Below, in pieces: positions 16,676 to 25,127 of a DNA stretch of 64,000 nucleotides (within the stretch, counting starts at the first letter, position 1; every line of letters begins with the position of its first letter). The DNA comes from CAZCQP01 sp964500895. Its GTDB lineage: Bacteria; Bacillota; Clostridia; Lachnospirales; JAISER01. Location: the NCBI GenBank assembly GCA_964500895.1, contig CAZCQP010000005.1, positions 25,596 to 89,595 of the forward strand, written 5' to 3'. The position numbers and the translations under genes are program-made. The notes below the pieces were generated by a model. It made no database searches. It saw only the letters and a list, made by a program, of their open reading frames with translations, and had not been told where the DNA came from.

Positions 16676-17866
16676 TTATTTGCTTGCTACAGCTGCCACG
16701 CCGGGCAGTTCTTTGCCTTCCAAAAATTCCAAGGAAGCGCCGCCACCGGTGGAAATGTGGGACATTTTGTCTGCAAAACCCAGCTGGTTCACTGCTGCGG
16801 CAGAATCGCCGCCGCCAATGATGGTGGTGCCGTCAATTTTTGCCAATGCTTCTGCCACAGCAATGGTGCCTTTGGCGAAGTTTGCAAACTCGAACACGCC
16901 CATGGGGCCGTTCCAGACCACGGTTTTGGCGTTTGCAACTGCTTCTGCAAAGATGGCCATGGTTTTTTCACCAATGTCCACGCCCATGTAACCTTCGGGA
17001 ATGCTGTCGCAGTCCACAGTTTTGAATGGGGTGTCGTTTTTAAATTCCTGCACCACCACGGTATCCACGGGCAGCAACAGTTGAACCCCCTTGGCTTTAG
17101 CCTTTTCAATCATTTCCTTGGCGTATTCCACTTTGTCTTCTTCCAACAGAGAAGTGCCAACACCGTGGCCTTGTGCTTTAATGAAAGTATAGGCCATGCC
17201 ACCACCAATGATTAAAGTGTCCACTTTGTCCAACAGGTTGTTGATGACGTTGATTTTATCGGAAACTTTAGCGCCGCCCAAAATGGCCACAAAAGGGCGC
17301 ACCGGGTTGTTCACGGCATTGCCTAAGAAGGCAATTTCTTTTTCCATTAAATAACCCACAGCAGTATCTTGTACAAACTGGGTCACACCCACGGTGGAAC
17401 AGTGGGCACGGTGAGAGGAACCGAAAGCATCATCCACATACACGTCTGCCAGTGCAGCCAAATCTTTGGAGAAAGCTTCTTCGTTTTTGGTTTCTTCCTT
17501 GCGGAAACGGGTGTTTTCCAAAAGCACCACATCCCCATCTTTCATGGCCGCCACTGCTTTTTGGGCAGGTTCACCGGCTACGGTGTCGTCCGTCACAAAG
17601 GTGACAGGTTGGCCTAAATGCTGGGAAAGTCTTTCGGCCACAGGGGCTAAAGTGGCTTTTGGGTCTGGCCCTTTGGGCTTGCCTAAATGGGAGCACAGAA
17701 TCAGTTTGCCGCCCCCGGCTATCAATTTTTTAATGGTGGGCAGGGCAGCTACAATACGGTTTTCGTCGGTAATGACGCCCTCTTTCATAGGCACATTAAA
17801 ATCGCAGCGAACCAAAACCCGCTTTCCTGCTACTTGTAAGTCTTCCACTGTTTTCTTGTTTAACAT
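16676..17866 (-). CDS. pgk: Phosphoglycerate kinase
   Basis: A 396-residue glycolytic kinase making ATP and 3-phosphoglycerate from 1,3-bisphosphoglycerate. Visible motifs: RVLVRCDFNVP, the substrate-binding HLGKPKG, ENTRFRKEE, GGAKVSDKI, and the nucleotide loop GGGDSAAAV. The reading frame is open to 17968, but AAAGGAG sits 8 bases before the ATG at 17866, which also gives the standard length. It is the first gene of the ten-gene leftward cluster. Glyceraldehyde-3-phosphate dehydrogenase, often just upstream in Firmicutes, is absent here; a PHP phosphatase lies there instead. Confidence 0.97.
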   Translation of the reverse strand: MLNKKTVEDLQVAGKRVLVRCDFNVPMKEGVITDENRIVAALPTIKKLIAGGGKLILCSHLGKPKGPDPKATLAPVAERLSQHLGQPVTFVTDDTVAGEPAQKAVAAMKDGDVVLLENTRFRKEETKNEEAFSKDLAALADVYVDDAFGSSHRAHCSTVGVTQFVQDTAVGYLMEKEIAFLGNAVNNPVRPFVAILGGAKVSDKINVINNLLDKVDTLIIGGGMAYTFIKAQGHGVGTSLLEEDKVEYAKEMIEKAKAKGVQLLLPVDTVVVQEFKNDTPFKTVDCDSIPEGYMGVDIGEKTMAIFAEAVANAKTVVWNGPMGVFEFANFAKGTIAVAEALAKIDGTTIIGGGDSAAAVNQLGFADKMSHISTGGGASLEFLEGKELPGVAAVASK

Positions 17867-17966
17867 TGCGTTTCTCCTTTCATTGGTTGCATATTTATGC
17901 AAAAATAATGGTAAAGCTAACCATAACCCCAAGCAGTAAAAAGTCGCAAGGCAACTTTTACTGCCC

Positions 17967-18024
17967 ACCCCTTAAGAAGGGGTTACGGCGGCAAGATATA
18001 TGACTAATTTAGTTGCCGCCGTAA
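17967..18024 (-). promoter_or_regulatory. Structured 5' leader of the pgk cluster (two hairpins)
   Basis: The roughly 180-base leader between the promoter and pgk holds a perfect 12-bp inverted repeat, TTACGGCGGCAA (17983-17994) with TTGCCGCCGTAA (18013-18024), with an 18-base loop. Directly next to it ACCCCTT (17967-17973) pairs with AAGGGGT (17977-17983). No U-run follows, so this is not a simple terminator. It could be an operator, an RNA-stability element or an RNA-binding site. Confidence 0.55.
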
Positions 18025-18049
18025 GCAATGGGACAATTTTGTTATATGC

Positions 18050-18078
18050 ATTTTAACATGCACCTTCCTCTAGTTCAA
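18050..18078 (-). promoter_or_regulatory. Sigma-A-type promoter of the pgk-to-crh cluster
   Basis: On the minus strand TTGAAC (18073-18078) and TAAAAT (18050-18055) are spaced by 17 bases. It is the only good leftward promoter I see upstream of pgk. Confidence 0.6.
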
Positions 18079-18102
18079 GTAAAAAAACCGTCAAAGTTTC
18101 CA

Positions 18103-18132
18103 TTGAAAACGGGCGTGACCATGGTGTAATAT
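18103..18132 (+). promoter_or_regulatory. Sigma-A-type promoter of the PHP phosphatase gene
   Basis: TTGAAA (18103-18108), an 18-base spacer and TAATAT (18127-18132), 22 bases before the start codon. It is divergent from the pgk promoter. Confidence 0.55.
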
Positions 18133-18154
18133 TACTTCCATAAGGAAAGGATTG

Positions 18155-18973
18155 ATGCCGGTGATTCAAGCAGATTTTCACACCCATACAAATTACTCCA
18201 GCGATTCGGAAGCCCCTATGGCAGACATGATACAAAAAGCCATTGACCTGGGGCTTACCCACCTAGCCCTTACCGATCATGTGGACTACATGTCGGATGG
18301 TCAGCCGTATCTCTATCAAATTGATTATACCCAATATGTATCAGATTTTAACCGTATAAAAAGCCAGACGGATCCTGGTAAAATAAAGCTTATTTTTGGG
18401 GTAGAATTGGGGCTTGCCCCCCATTTGGAAGCGGAAATCCATACATTTATCAATGCCTTTCCCTTTGAGTTCATCATTGGCTCTTCCCACGAATCCGGCA
18501 AGCTAGACATTTACACATATCGAAAAGACGTTTTTGCAAACAAAACAAAAAAACAGGCGTATGAGGCCTATTTATTGGAAATATTAGAAAATATCCGTTT
18601 GTACAGCTGCTTTGATGTGTATGGACATTTGGACTATATTACCCGGTACGCCCCCTACGAAGACTGTTCCATGGCTTGGGAAGAATTTCCAGACTTGTTG
18701 GATGCCATTTTGAAGGCGCTTATTGAACGGGGTAAAGGCATTGAAGTGAACACTTCCGGCTATCGTTACGGTCTTGGCCGCCCCCACCCAGATTGGGACA
18801 TTGTGTCTCGTTACCGGGCTTTGGGCGGTGAAATCATCACTGTGGGCTCCGATGCCCACTTCACCCAAGATTTGGCCAGCCATTTTGACCAGACAGCGGC
18901 ATTTCTAAAGGCTGCCGGGTTTAAAGCGTATACAGTTTTTGAAAACCGCAAGCCTATTTTTAAAGATTTATAA
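18155..18973 (+). CDS. PHP-domain phosphatase, histidinol-phosphatase (HisJ/HisK) family
   Basis: A 272-residue PHP-fold metal phosphoesterase. It has DFHTHTNYSSDS near the N-terminus, LTDHVDY, the metal-binding GSSHES segment, YGHLDYITRY, and SDAHFTQDL near the C-terminus. These supply the trinuclear metal ligands. Closest in layout to the histidinol-phosphatase family (last dephosphorylation of histidine synthesis), but no other his genes are present and many Clostridia carry several paralogues, so the true substrate is open. The ATG at 18155, after AAGGAAAGG, is preferred to the TTG three bases earlier. A terminator follows directly. Confidence 0.78.
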   Translation: MPVIQADFHTHTNYSSDSEAPMADMIQKAIDLGLTHLALTDHVDYMSDGQPYLYQIDYTQYVSDFNRIKSQTDPGKIKLIFGVELGLAPHLEAEIHTFINAFPFEFIIGSSHESGKLDIYTYRKDVFANKTKKQAYEAYLLEILENIRLYSCFDVYGHLDYITRYAPYEDCSMAWEEFPDLLDAILKALIERGKGIEVNTSGYRYGLGRPHPDWDIVSRYRALGGEIITVGSDAHFTQDLASHFDQTAAFLKAAGFKAYTVFENRKPIFKDL

Positions 18974-18974
18974 G

Positions 18975-19019
18975 AAAAAGGTGTTGCCCATGCTCCTCTG
19001 GCATGGACAACACCTTTTT
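18975..19019. terminator. Bidirectional terminator
   Basis: A long stem (AAAAAGGTGTTG-CCATGC arm with its complement) with A and T tails on both sides, between the convergent PHP phosphatase and ProX genes. Confidence 0.88.
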
Positions 19020-19025
19020 GCGTGT

Positions 19026-19514
19026 TTACGCAGACATAATCCTAATGCTGTTGCCGTGGGCTTCAATCAGGCCCTTTAAGTCGGCATAAGCCATGTACAA
19101 GGTGGCACGGTTGTCGTTGGGGTGTACCCCCAGGCATGGGCAATCCACCAGGTCACGGTCAAACACCATGGTCACGTGCCGTTCCTCGTCGTTTAAAATA
19201 CCCAGGGGGCTAACGGCCCCTTTTTCCAGCCCTAAATACTGCATCAGCCGCTGTTCCGAGGCAAAGCGTAGTTTTTTGCATTCCAGCTTTTCCGCCAGGC
19301 TTTTTAAATCCGCTGTTTTATCTTTTTTTAAAGACACCAGGAAATGAATTTTTCCTTTATCATCGCACAGGAATAAATTTTTGGCCACCTCGCCCTTTGC
19401 GTACAACCCAAGCCGCTCCATTTCTTCCATGGTGTACACCGGCTCGTGATGGGTGATGGTGTAATGCACTTTTTGTTCGTCTAAAAAAGCACACACTTTT
19501 TCAATGTTACGCAT
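19026..19514 (-). CDS. YbaK/ProX-family aminoacyl-tRNA deacylase (tRNA-Pro editing type)
   Basis: A 162-residue YbaK-fold protein resembling the ProX/PrdX group of free-standing domains that hydrolyse mischarged tRNA-Pro. Visible features are YTITHHEPVYTMEE, the lysine in AKNLFLCDD, KGAVSPLGILND and C-terminal GVHPNDNRATLYM. It begins 31 bases after the mttB stop codon with GGAGG upstream of its ATG, so it may be the last gene of the methyltransferase operon. Family members remove Ala, Cys or similar from tRNA-Pro. A link to proline-like substrates of this operon is my inference. Confidence 0.82.
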   Translation of the reverse strand: MRNIEKVCAFLDEQKVHYTITHHEPVYTMEEMERLGLYAKGEVAKNLFLCDDKGKIHFLVSLKKDKTADLKSLAEKLECKKLRFASEQRLMQYLGLEKGAVSPLGILNDEERHVTMVFDRDLVDCPCLGVHPNDNRATLYMAYADLKGLIEAHGNSIRIMSA

Positions 19515-19545
19515 GGTACAACCGACCTCCAGGAGTTTCTTCCTA

Positions 19546-20961
19546 TTATAACGCCTGTATGGACAAAAGTAAATCCTCGGTTACACCATGGCTTAACAGA
19601 ACTTTTTTAGCCTGGCCTAAGGCATCCAAGTCCAGCTCCGGCCTTACGTATTCCGCCAGCCGTTGTTGAATTTGTGCGCTGATGCGCCCTTCAAACTTTG
19701 GCCCCGCTTCCTTCACAGGCCCACGCTGGCTGATATTTGGCTCCAGCGCTTCACTGCGGCACAATTCCAACGTGTGGTCGCTGGTTAAATACTGCCCGCC
19801 ATGGCCCGCTTCATGAATTAAATCCTCCGGCACAGTCACGTCGTTCACTTCAATGCCTTTGGCAAACCGCTTCACATAGCGCACCACTTCAAAGTCCATC
19901 ATCAGCTTTTCATAAGACACGCTGGCGTATCCTTCTAAAATACCGGCACTGTGAATGATCAGGTTCATGTTGTTCTGGTAGCAGGTCATGAAGGTAAGCA
20001 TGGATTCATAGCCTGCCTGGGCGTTCACCAGAGAAGCGTCGGTGATGCTTCCGCCCCCTCGGCAGGGCAAGCCGTAAAACTTGGCCAGCCGGGCGCAGTA
20101 TTGGTAACACAGGGCACTTTCCGGGGCACCAATGGCAATGAGGCAGGTTTTCATATCCGCCACGGCGGATTGAGAAGCATAAATCACTGGGGTGCCTGGG
20201 CTGGCCATTTGCGCCAACACAATGCCTGCCAGCACTTCCGCATTGGCCAGGGCAATGGTGCCCGCAATGGTCATGGGGGCAGTGGTTCCGGCCATGGCCG
20301 CCGCCGCAATCACCACAGGCTGGCGGTGACGGGCAAAGGTGAGTAAGGTGTCCAGCATTGTGGTATCGAATTGCAGGGGGGTGTTGGTGTTCACAATGGT
20401 CAGCACCCGAGGGGTTTCCATCATGGCTTCCTTGCCCCCAAACCGGGCGGCAGTCATTGCCATGAGCAAATCCACTGCTTTTTTGTCCCCGGAGGAAACC
20501 ATCAAAGGCTTGTCGGTGAGGCTCATGGCGGTGTGGTGCATCACCCCGGCTACCACCTCCACCGGCACATCACTGGGCATCACCAGCTGGCCGCCGTTGA
20601 AGTTAAAGTCTTCATTGCCTTGGTACAGCTTGGCCAGGTTCACATAGTCCTGGATGCAGGCGGTACGGGTGACCCCATATTTGTCTGCCACCAAGGGCGC
20701 ACCGTAAGCCGGAGCCAACCGCACAGCATCCCCGCCAATGGTTACGTTGCGGTTTGGGTTGGCGGCATACAGGGTGAAGGTATCGGGCGCTTTTTGAATG
20801 TGGTGCATCACCTGTTGCTCGGTGAAAAAAGCCACGTTTCCTTCCACCTTCACTCCGTTTTCCTTTAAAATGGCCACAGCTTTCGGGTGGTGAAATTTCA
20901 CGCCCGTGCGGCCCAAAATACGCATACTGGCTTCGTGAAGCTTTTCAAGTTTGTCTGACAT
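19546..20961 (-). CDS. MttB-family (non-pyrrolysine) quaternary-amine methyltransferase 2
   Basis: A 471-residue protein of the trimethylamine methyltransferase superfamily (TIM barrel). No internal amber codon is present, so it belongs to the pyrrolysine-lacking branch (MtgB, MtpB, MtcB, MtyB and others), which moves a methyl group from a quaternary amine to a corrinoid protein. Conserved-looking blocks are HAGTTAP-like AMAGTTAPMTIAGTIALANAE, CRGGGSITDA and EAGHGGQYLTS near the C-terminus. It is only distantly similar to the other copy in this cluster, so the substrates probably differ. The ATG at 20961 follows GGAG by 8 bases; an upstream GTG is in frame. No corrinoid protein gene is in the window. 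Confidence 0.83.
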   Translation of the reverse strand: MSDKLEKLHEASMRILGRTGVKFHHPKAVAILKENGVKVEGNVAFFTEQQVMHHIQKAPDTFTLYAANPNRNVTIGGDAVRLAPAYGAPLVADKYGVTRTACIQDYVNLAKLYQGNEDFNFNGGQLVMPSDVPVEVVAGVMHHTAMSLTDKPLMVSSGDKKAVDLLMAMTAARFGGKEAMMETPRVLTIVNTNTPLQFDTTMLDTLLTFARHRQPVVIAAAAMAGTTAPMTIAGTIALANAEVLAGIVLAQMASPGTPVIYASQSAVADMKTCLIAIGAPESALCYQYCARLAKFYGLPCRGGGSITDASLVNAQAGYESMLTFMTCYQNNMNLIIHSAGILEGYASVSYEKLMMDFEVVRYVKRFAKGIEVNDVTVPEDLIHEAGHGGQYLTSDHTLELCRSEALEPNISQRGPVKEAGPKFEGRISAQIQQRLAEYVRPELDLDALGQAKKVLLSHGVTEDLLLSIQAL

Positions 20962-20984
20962 GGCACACACTCCACGCTTATGGT

Positions 20985-22040
20985 TTATAAACCAATTTTC
21001 TTCCCAACACCTTTTTCAAGGGCTTGGGTCAATATGTACTGCCCCATCACCACGTCGCAAACAGACATGCCAATGTTGCTGCAAACGATCAGTTCATCCT
21101 TGGTTTCACGGCCTTTGGCCAACCCGGCCAGCACTTCGCCGGTTTCACACACAATTTTAGGCAGGCCCCCGGGGAAGTAACCCATGCCTGCAAACAGTTC
21201 ATGTTCGTGGATACTGTCCACAATGTATTTGTCGGCTTCCAAAGAAATTTCCGGTGCCCAGAAAGTGTTTAAGTCGCAGGGCAAAATGGTTTGGCCTTTG
21301 CTCACCCATTCTTTTTTCACAATGCTTTGAGGTTCCAGCACAATGATGGTGGCAGAACTTAACACTTCGCAACTCTTGACCACTTCTTCAGCATTTTTGG
21401 CCTTGATGATTTCAACATCCCCTACAAAGCCTTTCACTGCTTCAATCAGGTTATCCGTGGCGGCTTCACGAATGTCATGAACATAAATTTTCTTCAGCTT
21501 TTTCAGGGTTTTCACCACAAACTTCACGTGCTCGATGCCTTGCACACCACAGCCGAACATGCCAAAGGTTTCCGCTTCCGGGTGCAAAGCTGCGGCGGCC
21601 AGCACAGTCACCGCCGGGGTACGCATGGCGGTAATCCAAGCGCAGTCCATCACGGCAATGGGCACACCGGTCATGATGTCATTCATCACCAGCAACCCTG
21701 TCGTTTGAGGCAGGTTGTACTTGGTGGGGTTTTGGGGGTAGCATTCAATCCATTTCATGCCGCAGGCCAAGTTGTGGGGCACGTAAGCGGGCATGGCGTG
21801 GAAAAATACGTCTGAAAAAGGATGGATACCGATTTTGGCTGGCATTTCGTATTCCTTTTTGCCGTGAGCCACCAACGCTTGGTTGGTCAGTTCCAATGTT
21901 TTGTCAATGGAAGGGCCAACTTCGATGCATTCTTTTTGGGTGAGCCATAGAATTTCCTTGCCAATTTCAATGTGCTTGCCCACTTTTTCTCTTTCCACTT
22001 CAAATTGTTTCACCAAATGATCGTCTGCTATGTAAGGCAT
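20985..22040 (-). CDS. Ornithine cyclodeaminase/mu-crystallin family protein
   Basis: A 351-residue NAD(P)-binding protein of the OCD/mu-crystallin superfamily. It has MPAKIGIHP in the substrate-binding half, GMKWIECYPQNP, MDCAWITAMRTPAVT (catalytic region), and a dinucleotide-binding FGMFGCGVQGIEHV. Family members make proline from ornithine, oxidise or reduce alanine, ketimines or N-alkyl amino acids. It lies between two MttB genes (gaps 23 and 15 bases), so it most likely handles a product or precursor of the methylated amine. The exact reaction cannot be read from sequence. Confidence 0.8.
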   Translation of the reverse strand: MPYIADDHLVKQFEVEREKVGKHIEIGKEILWLTQKECIEVGPSIDKTLELTNQALVAHGKKEYEMPAKIGIHPFSDVFFHAMPAYVPHNLACGMKWIECYPQNPTKYNLPQTTGLLVMNDIMTGVPIAVMDCAWITAMRTPAVTVLAAAALHPEAETFGMFGCGVQGIEHVKFVVKTLKKLKKIYVHDIREAATDNLIEAVKGFVGDVEIIKAKNAEEVVKSCEVLSSATIIVLEPQSIVKKEWVSKGQTILPCDLNTFWAPEISLEADKYIVDSIHEHELFAGMGYFPGGLPKIVCETGEVLAGLAKGRETKDELIVCSNIGMSVCDVVMGQYILTQALEKGVGKKIGL

Positions 22041-22055
22041 ATGTACTCCTCCTTA

Positions 22056-23501
22056 TTATTTAGATTCTACACCTTTAATGATGTCCTCCAGCTTGCTGGC
22101 CAAGCCAGAAGAGATGGGGGCGGGTTTATGGGTTTCCAAAATTCTAAGCAGCTTTTGTTTTGCCCGGTCTGCCATGGTCTGCTTGCCACCTGCTGCCCAT
22201 TCATCGTAGCGGCCCCGGTCGTGCAATGTGGGGAACCACCATTCGTTGCGGAAATGCTTGGCGGTGTGGTATTCGCTCATGAAGTTGCCGCCCGGGCCAA
22301 CATCTGCAATCACGTCCACAGCCAGAGACTCTGCATTCACTTCAATGCCCCGGACAAACCGTTTGGCTTTGCCGATGAGTTCATCGTCAATCACCAGCGC
22401 TTCCAGAGAAGTGGCCATGCCGGATTCAATGTAGCCGCAGTCGTGAATCAGGTTGCCGCCGCTCATGGCAGCCATTAAAATGTTTTGGCCAACTTCGGAA
22501 GCTTGCTGCCCGTCTGTGCACTTGGAATCGGAGCAGCCGGCGGTGGAGAACATGGGGATTTTATAGTAATGGGCCATTTCAGATAACCCGGCTGCCATCA
22601 ATGCAAATTCGGGGGAACCGTAGGTGATTTGGGTGGTGCCCATGTCCATAATGGTGATGACGCCGCCCATGATGAAGGGTGCGCCTTCCCGGGTAAGCTG
22701 GTTCACCACCAGGCCGCTTAAAGATTCGCAGCAGGAAACCACGATGGTTCCGGCTAACGTGGCGGGGGCAGTGGTTCCGGCTTGAGGGGCGGGGGTGTAA
22801 ATGCTTGGCAGGTTGTATTCCGCCATCAGCATGGAAATGTCTAAAGCATCAAATTCGTGTACCAGGGGGGTTACCGGTTCGGTGTAGAGCACAAACAAGG
22901 GGTTGGCTTGCAGTGCTTCCAGAGAACCCCGCACAGCCACGGCCATGTCAATCATGGCTTTGGCGTTATCCACGTTGTATGCCCAGTGCACAATGGGTTT
23001 TTTGGAGTTTTCCAGCATGGCTTTAAAGGTGTACACGTCCATCAGTTCTGGGCGCACCCCTTCAATGGTGCCGAAGTCCATTTGGTAGTCGATGTGGGGC
23101 AGTGCATCAATCACACGGGACGCTCTGGCAGTGTCTTCCAACGTGGGAATGCGTCTTTCCCCGGTGTATGGGTCGATGGTGTAAATGGCGGTGGGGCCTG
23201 CGCCGAAATAAAAGTTATTACCTTCCAGAAACATGGTGCGTTCCCCATCCCGGTTGCCCAAAACCACCCGAGAAGGTGCCGTGCGGATGGCACGTTCCAC
23301 CATGGCGGCAGGAATGCGCACCCGGTTGCCGTCTACATAAGCGCCGCCTTTTTTCAGCACTTCAATGGCTTTGGGGCTATGTACTTCAATACCCACCCGC
23401 TCTAAAACTTCCAACACCGCCGAGTGGATTTCAGCCTTTTGCGCATCGGTAAACACTTGCATACACAGGCTGGAATTGGTAACGTAATTGCTTCTTGGCA
23501 T
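22056..23501 (-). CDS. MttB-family (non-pyrrolysine) quaternary-amine methyltransferase 1
   Basis: A 481-residue MttB-superfamily methyltransferase without an amber codon. It has FGAGPTAIYTIDP, WAYNVDNAKAMIDM, PQAGTTAPATLAGTIV, GCSDSKCTDGQ, HDCGYIESG and C-terminal DVGPGGNFMSEYHT. The overall layout resembles glycine-betaine methyltransferase MtgB and relatives, which demethylate quaternary amines to feed methyl groups through a corrinoid protein into the tetrahydrofolate pool. GAGGAGG precedes the ATG at 23501. It is the first enzyme gene after the PocR/AraC regulator; a palindromic repeat lies between them. The betaine specificity is inferred. Confidence 0.85.
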   Translation of the reverse strand: MPRSNYVTNSSLCMQVFTDAQKAEIHSAVLEVLERVGIEVHSPKAIEVLKKGGAYVDGNRVRIPAAMVERAIRTAPSRVVLGNRDGERTMFLEGNNFYFGAGPTAIYTIDPYTGERRIPTLEDTARASRVIDALPHIDYQMDFGTIEGVRPELMDVYTFKAMLENSKKPIVHWAYNVDNAKAMIDMAVAVRGSLEALQANPLFVLYTEPVTPLVHEFDALDISMLMAEYNLPSIYTPAPQAGTTAPATLAGTIVVSCCESLSGLVVNQLTREGAPFIMGGVITIMDMGTTQITYGSPEFALMAAGLSEMAHYYKIPMFSTAGCSDSKCTDGQQASEVGQNILMAAMSGGNLIHDCGYIESGMATSLEALVIDDELIGKAKRFVRGIEVNAESLAVDVIADVGPGGNFMSEYHTAKHFRNEWWFPTLHDRGRYDEWAAGGKQTMADRAKQKLLRILETHKPAPISSGLASKLEDIIKGVESK

Positions 23502-23525
23502 AATACCTTCCTCCTCTTTTAGAAA

Positions 23526-23607
23526 CTATAGAATATTCGCAAAATTGCTGCGCAATTCAATCCGCTTTGCGGATTTGTTCGACTGCGTCGAACTTGCGTT
23601 AATATAG
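23526..23607. repeat. Three-hairpin (cloverleaf-like) palindromic repeat
   Basis: Three perfect hairpins stand side by side, each with a 3-base loop: 23543-23557 (6-bp stem), 23559-23575 (7 bp) and 23577-23593 (7 bp), joined by single bases. They are closed by outer pairs CGCAA/TTGCG (23538-23542 with 23594-23598) and CTATA/TATAG (23526-23530 with 23603-23607). The outer arm covers the last codons of the AraC-type gene. It is not a tRNA: the loops are only three bases. Probably a small mobile or RNA-structured repeat. Confidence 0.7.
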
Positions 23608-24849
23608 TCGTCCCCGTAATTCTCTGAACTTGCCGGGGGAAATGCCCACCATCTTTTTAAAAACCCTTGTGAAGTAGCTTTGGTCTTCAAAGCCCACCAT
23701 GCTTGAAATTTCCACCAGACTGTACTTGTGGTCCATCAAATAAATTTTGCATTTTTCTACCCGCATTTTGTTGATATATGTAGTAAAAGAGCAACCCATA
23801 GTGGATTTAAAAATCTTGCAGAAATGAGACTTAGACACGTACACATGGGCGGAAATGTCGTGCAGTGATATTTTCTCTGTGTAGTGCTGCTTAATGTAGC
23901 TTAAAATTTCCGCCATCACATTTAAATATTTGTTTTGAGTAAACCCTATGGCCCGGTTCATAAACTCTGCCATGGTCTGCTGCAACCATTCCTGCAAAGC
24001 TTCCAACCCCGTCATCTGCTCTATTTCAGCCACATAGTGGGTGTTAAACCAAAAGATTTTATTCACATCTGCCCCCCCGGCAATGGCTGCACGGGAAACC
24101 AGCACAATCAGCTCAATAACACGGGTTTTCAGTTCTTGCAGGTTATTGGCTTGTTTGAAATGCCTGTGCTGGATAATTTTCTGCAAATACTGCTCGGCCC
24201 TGGAAACGTCCCCTTGAGCGATGTAGGTTTGCAGCTGTTTTTCATTATCTAATAAACGGTATAACTCGCTATCGGCCACTTCCCCTTTTACCCTATATGG
24301 GCCGTTTCTTTCCGTCTCCTGGGGGCCTCCCTTGCGCATAAACAACATTTCACAAATGGCTGCTGTCATTTCTTCCAGCTGTTTCAGTTTTTCACCGGAT
24401 AAGGTTTTGGGGGCATGTTGGGCAGAAGGCGGGGTTTCATGGTCTTCTTCTGCGATGCGCACAGGCCCAGCCACCAGCCCGGCCATGGCATTGCCGTTCT
24501 TGTCCATAAGCCCGCCACCCACAAAAGCAAACCCGGCCTGGCAAAAATAAATGCGGGCAAACTGCCCTTCCCGTAAACCTGAAAGAGCCCTGGCATGAAT
24601 GCTTTGGCCATTACAAACCAAAGCCCCGGCGCACTGGCACAAGCCGCAGGTTACCGGCATAAAGCCATGGTCGAAGCTGCTTTGCTTTAAGTGAAAATAA
24701 TGACATTCAATGCCGCACAAATTTTGAATACAGGAGGCATACATCATGACGTCTTTTTTGGCATATCGTCCCAAAACCATCACCCGCCGCTGAATAATCA
24801 TTGAATTGTATTGAATTATACGATAACAACGTTTTAAATTATTGTACAA
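23599..24849 (-). CDS. PocR-domain AraC-family transcriptional regulator
   Basis: A protein of up to 416 residues. The N-terminal half holds a PocR-type sensory domain with clustered cysteines (CIQNLCGIECHYF, CGLCQCAGALVCNG), thought to bind small hydrocarbon derivatives or a metal-linked ligand. A linker of about 150 residues follows, then a C-terminal AraC/HTH_18 DNA-binding domain (about residues 315-412: ISLHDISAHVYVSKSHFCKIFK and YSLVEISSMVGFEDQSYFTRVFKK). PocR/AraC regulators commonly sit beside MttB clusters. The position upstream of mttB and next to the BCCT transporter makes it the likely activator. ATGs at 24801 and 24780 are alternative starts. Confidence 0.85.
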   Translation of the reverse strand: MYNNLKRCYRIIQYNSMIIQRRVMVLGRYAKKDVMMYASCIQNLCGIECHYFHLKQSSFDHGFMPVTCGLCQCAGALVCNGQSIHARALSGLREGQFARIYFCQAGFAFVGGGLMDKNGNAMAGLVAGPVRIAEEDHETPPSAQHAPKTLSGEKLKQLEEMTAAICEMLFMRKGGPQETERNGPYRVKGEVADSELYRLLDNEKQLQTYIAQGDVSRAEQYLQKIIQHRHFKQANNLQELKTRVIELIVLVSRAAIAGGADVNKIFWFNTHYVAEIEQMTGLEALQEWLQQTMAEFMNRAIGFTQNKYLNVMAEILSYIKQHYTEKISLHDISAHVYVSKSHFCKIFKSTMGCSFTTYINKMRVEKCKIYLMDHKYSLVEISSMVGFEDQSYFTRVFKKMVGISPGKFRELRGRLY

Positions 24850-25127
24850 TTATACACAGTTTTATGAATACAAAATTTTTATAAACCCAATCTATTTTCC
24901 CACAGCTGTTTTTCCATCGTCAATGGGCATTTTAACCTGTTTTTAAGGAAATTTTAGAAATATAATCCTAAAATACCACAAAATTTTTAATAAAATTGTG
25001 CAAGATAATTGTATAAAAAATTTGTATGCTACATTCAACACTGCACAGTAACCATGCCACATTCTTAAAACAGTATTCCATCCGTCAATGCGCACATTTT
25101 TTAAATAATCCCATATTTATTATTTTT
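24850..25127. other. AT-rich regulatory region between the AraC-type regulator and the BCCT transporter
   Basis: No gene is visible. Two near-identical direct repeats share a TTCCATC-GTCAATG-GCA core, at 24912-24933 and 25076-25100. A direct-repeat arrangement is what AraC-family proteins bind, so these are candidate operators for the adjacent regulator. A 10-bp palindrome ATTGTACAAT lies at 24841-24850. Confidence 0.4.

Noticed and set aside
16298..17215. 305-codon plus-strand frame across tpiA and pgk
   Set aside because: Cys/His/Phe-rich translation typical of antisense frames; both opposite genes are certain.
19546..23501. Pyrrolysine-containing trimethylamine methyltransferases
   Set aside because: Neither MttB-family gene has an internal amber codon, so they are the pyrrolysine-free branch.
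23543..23593. Possible tRNA gene, because the structure looks like a cloverleaf
   Set aside because: All loops are three bases, there is no acceptor stem of seven pairs and no TTC/GG loop motifs; it is a hairpin repeat, not a tRNA.
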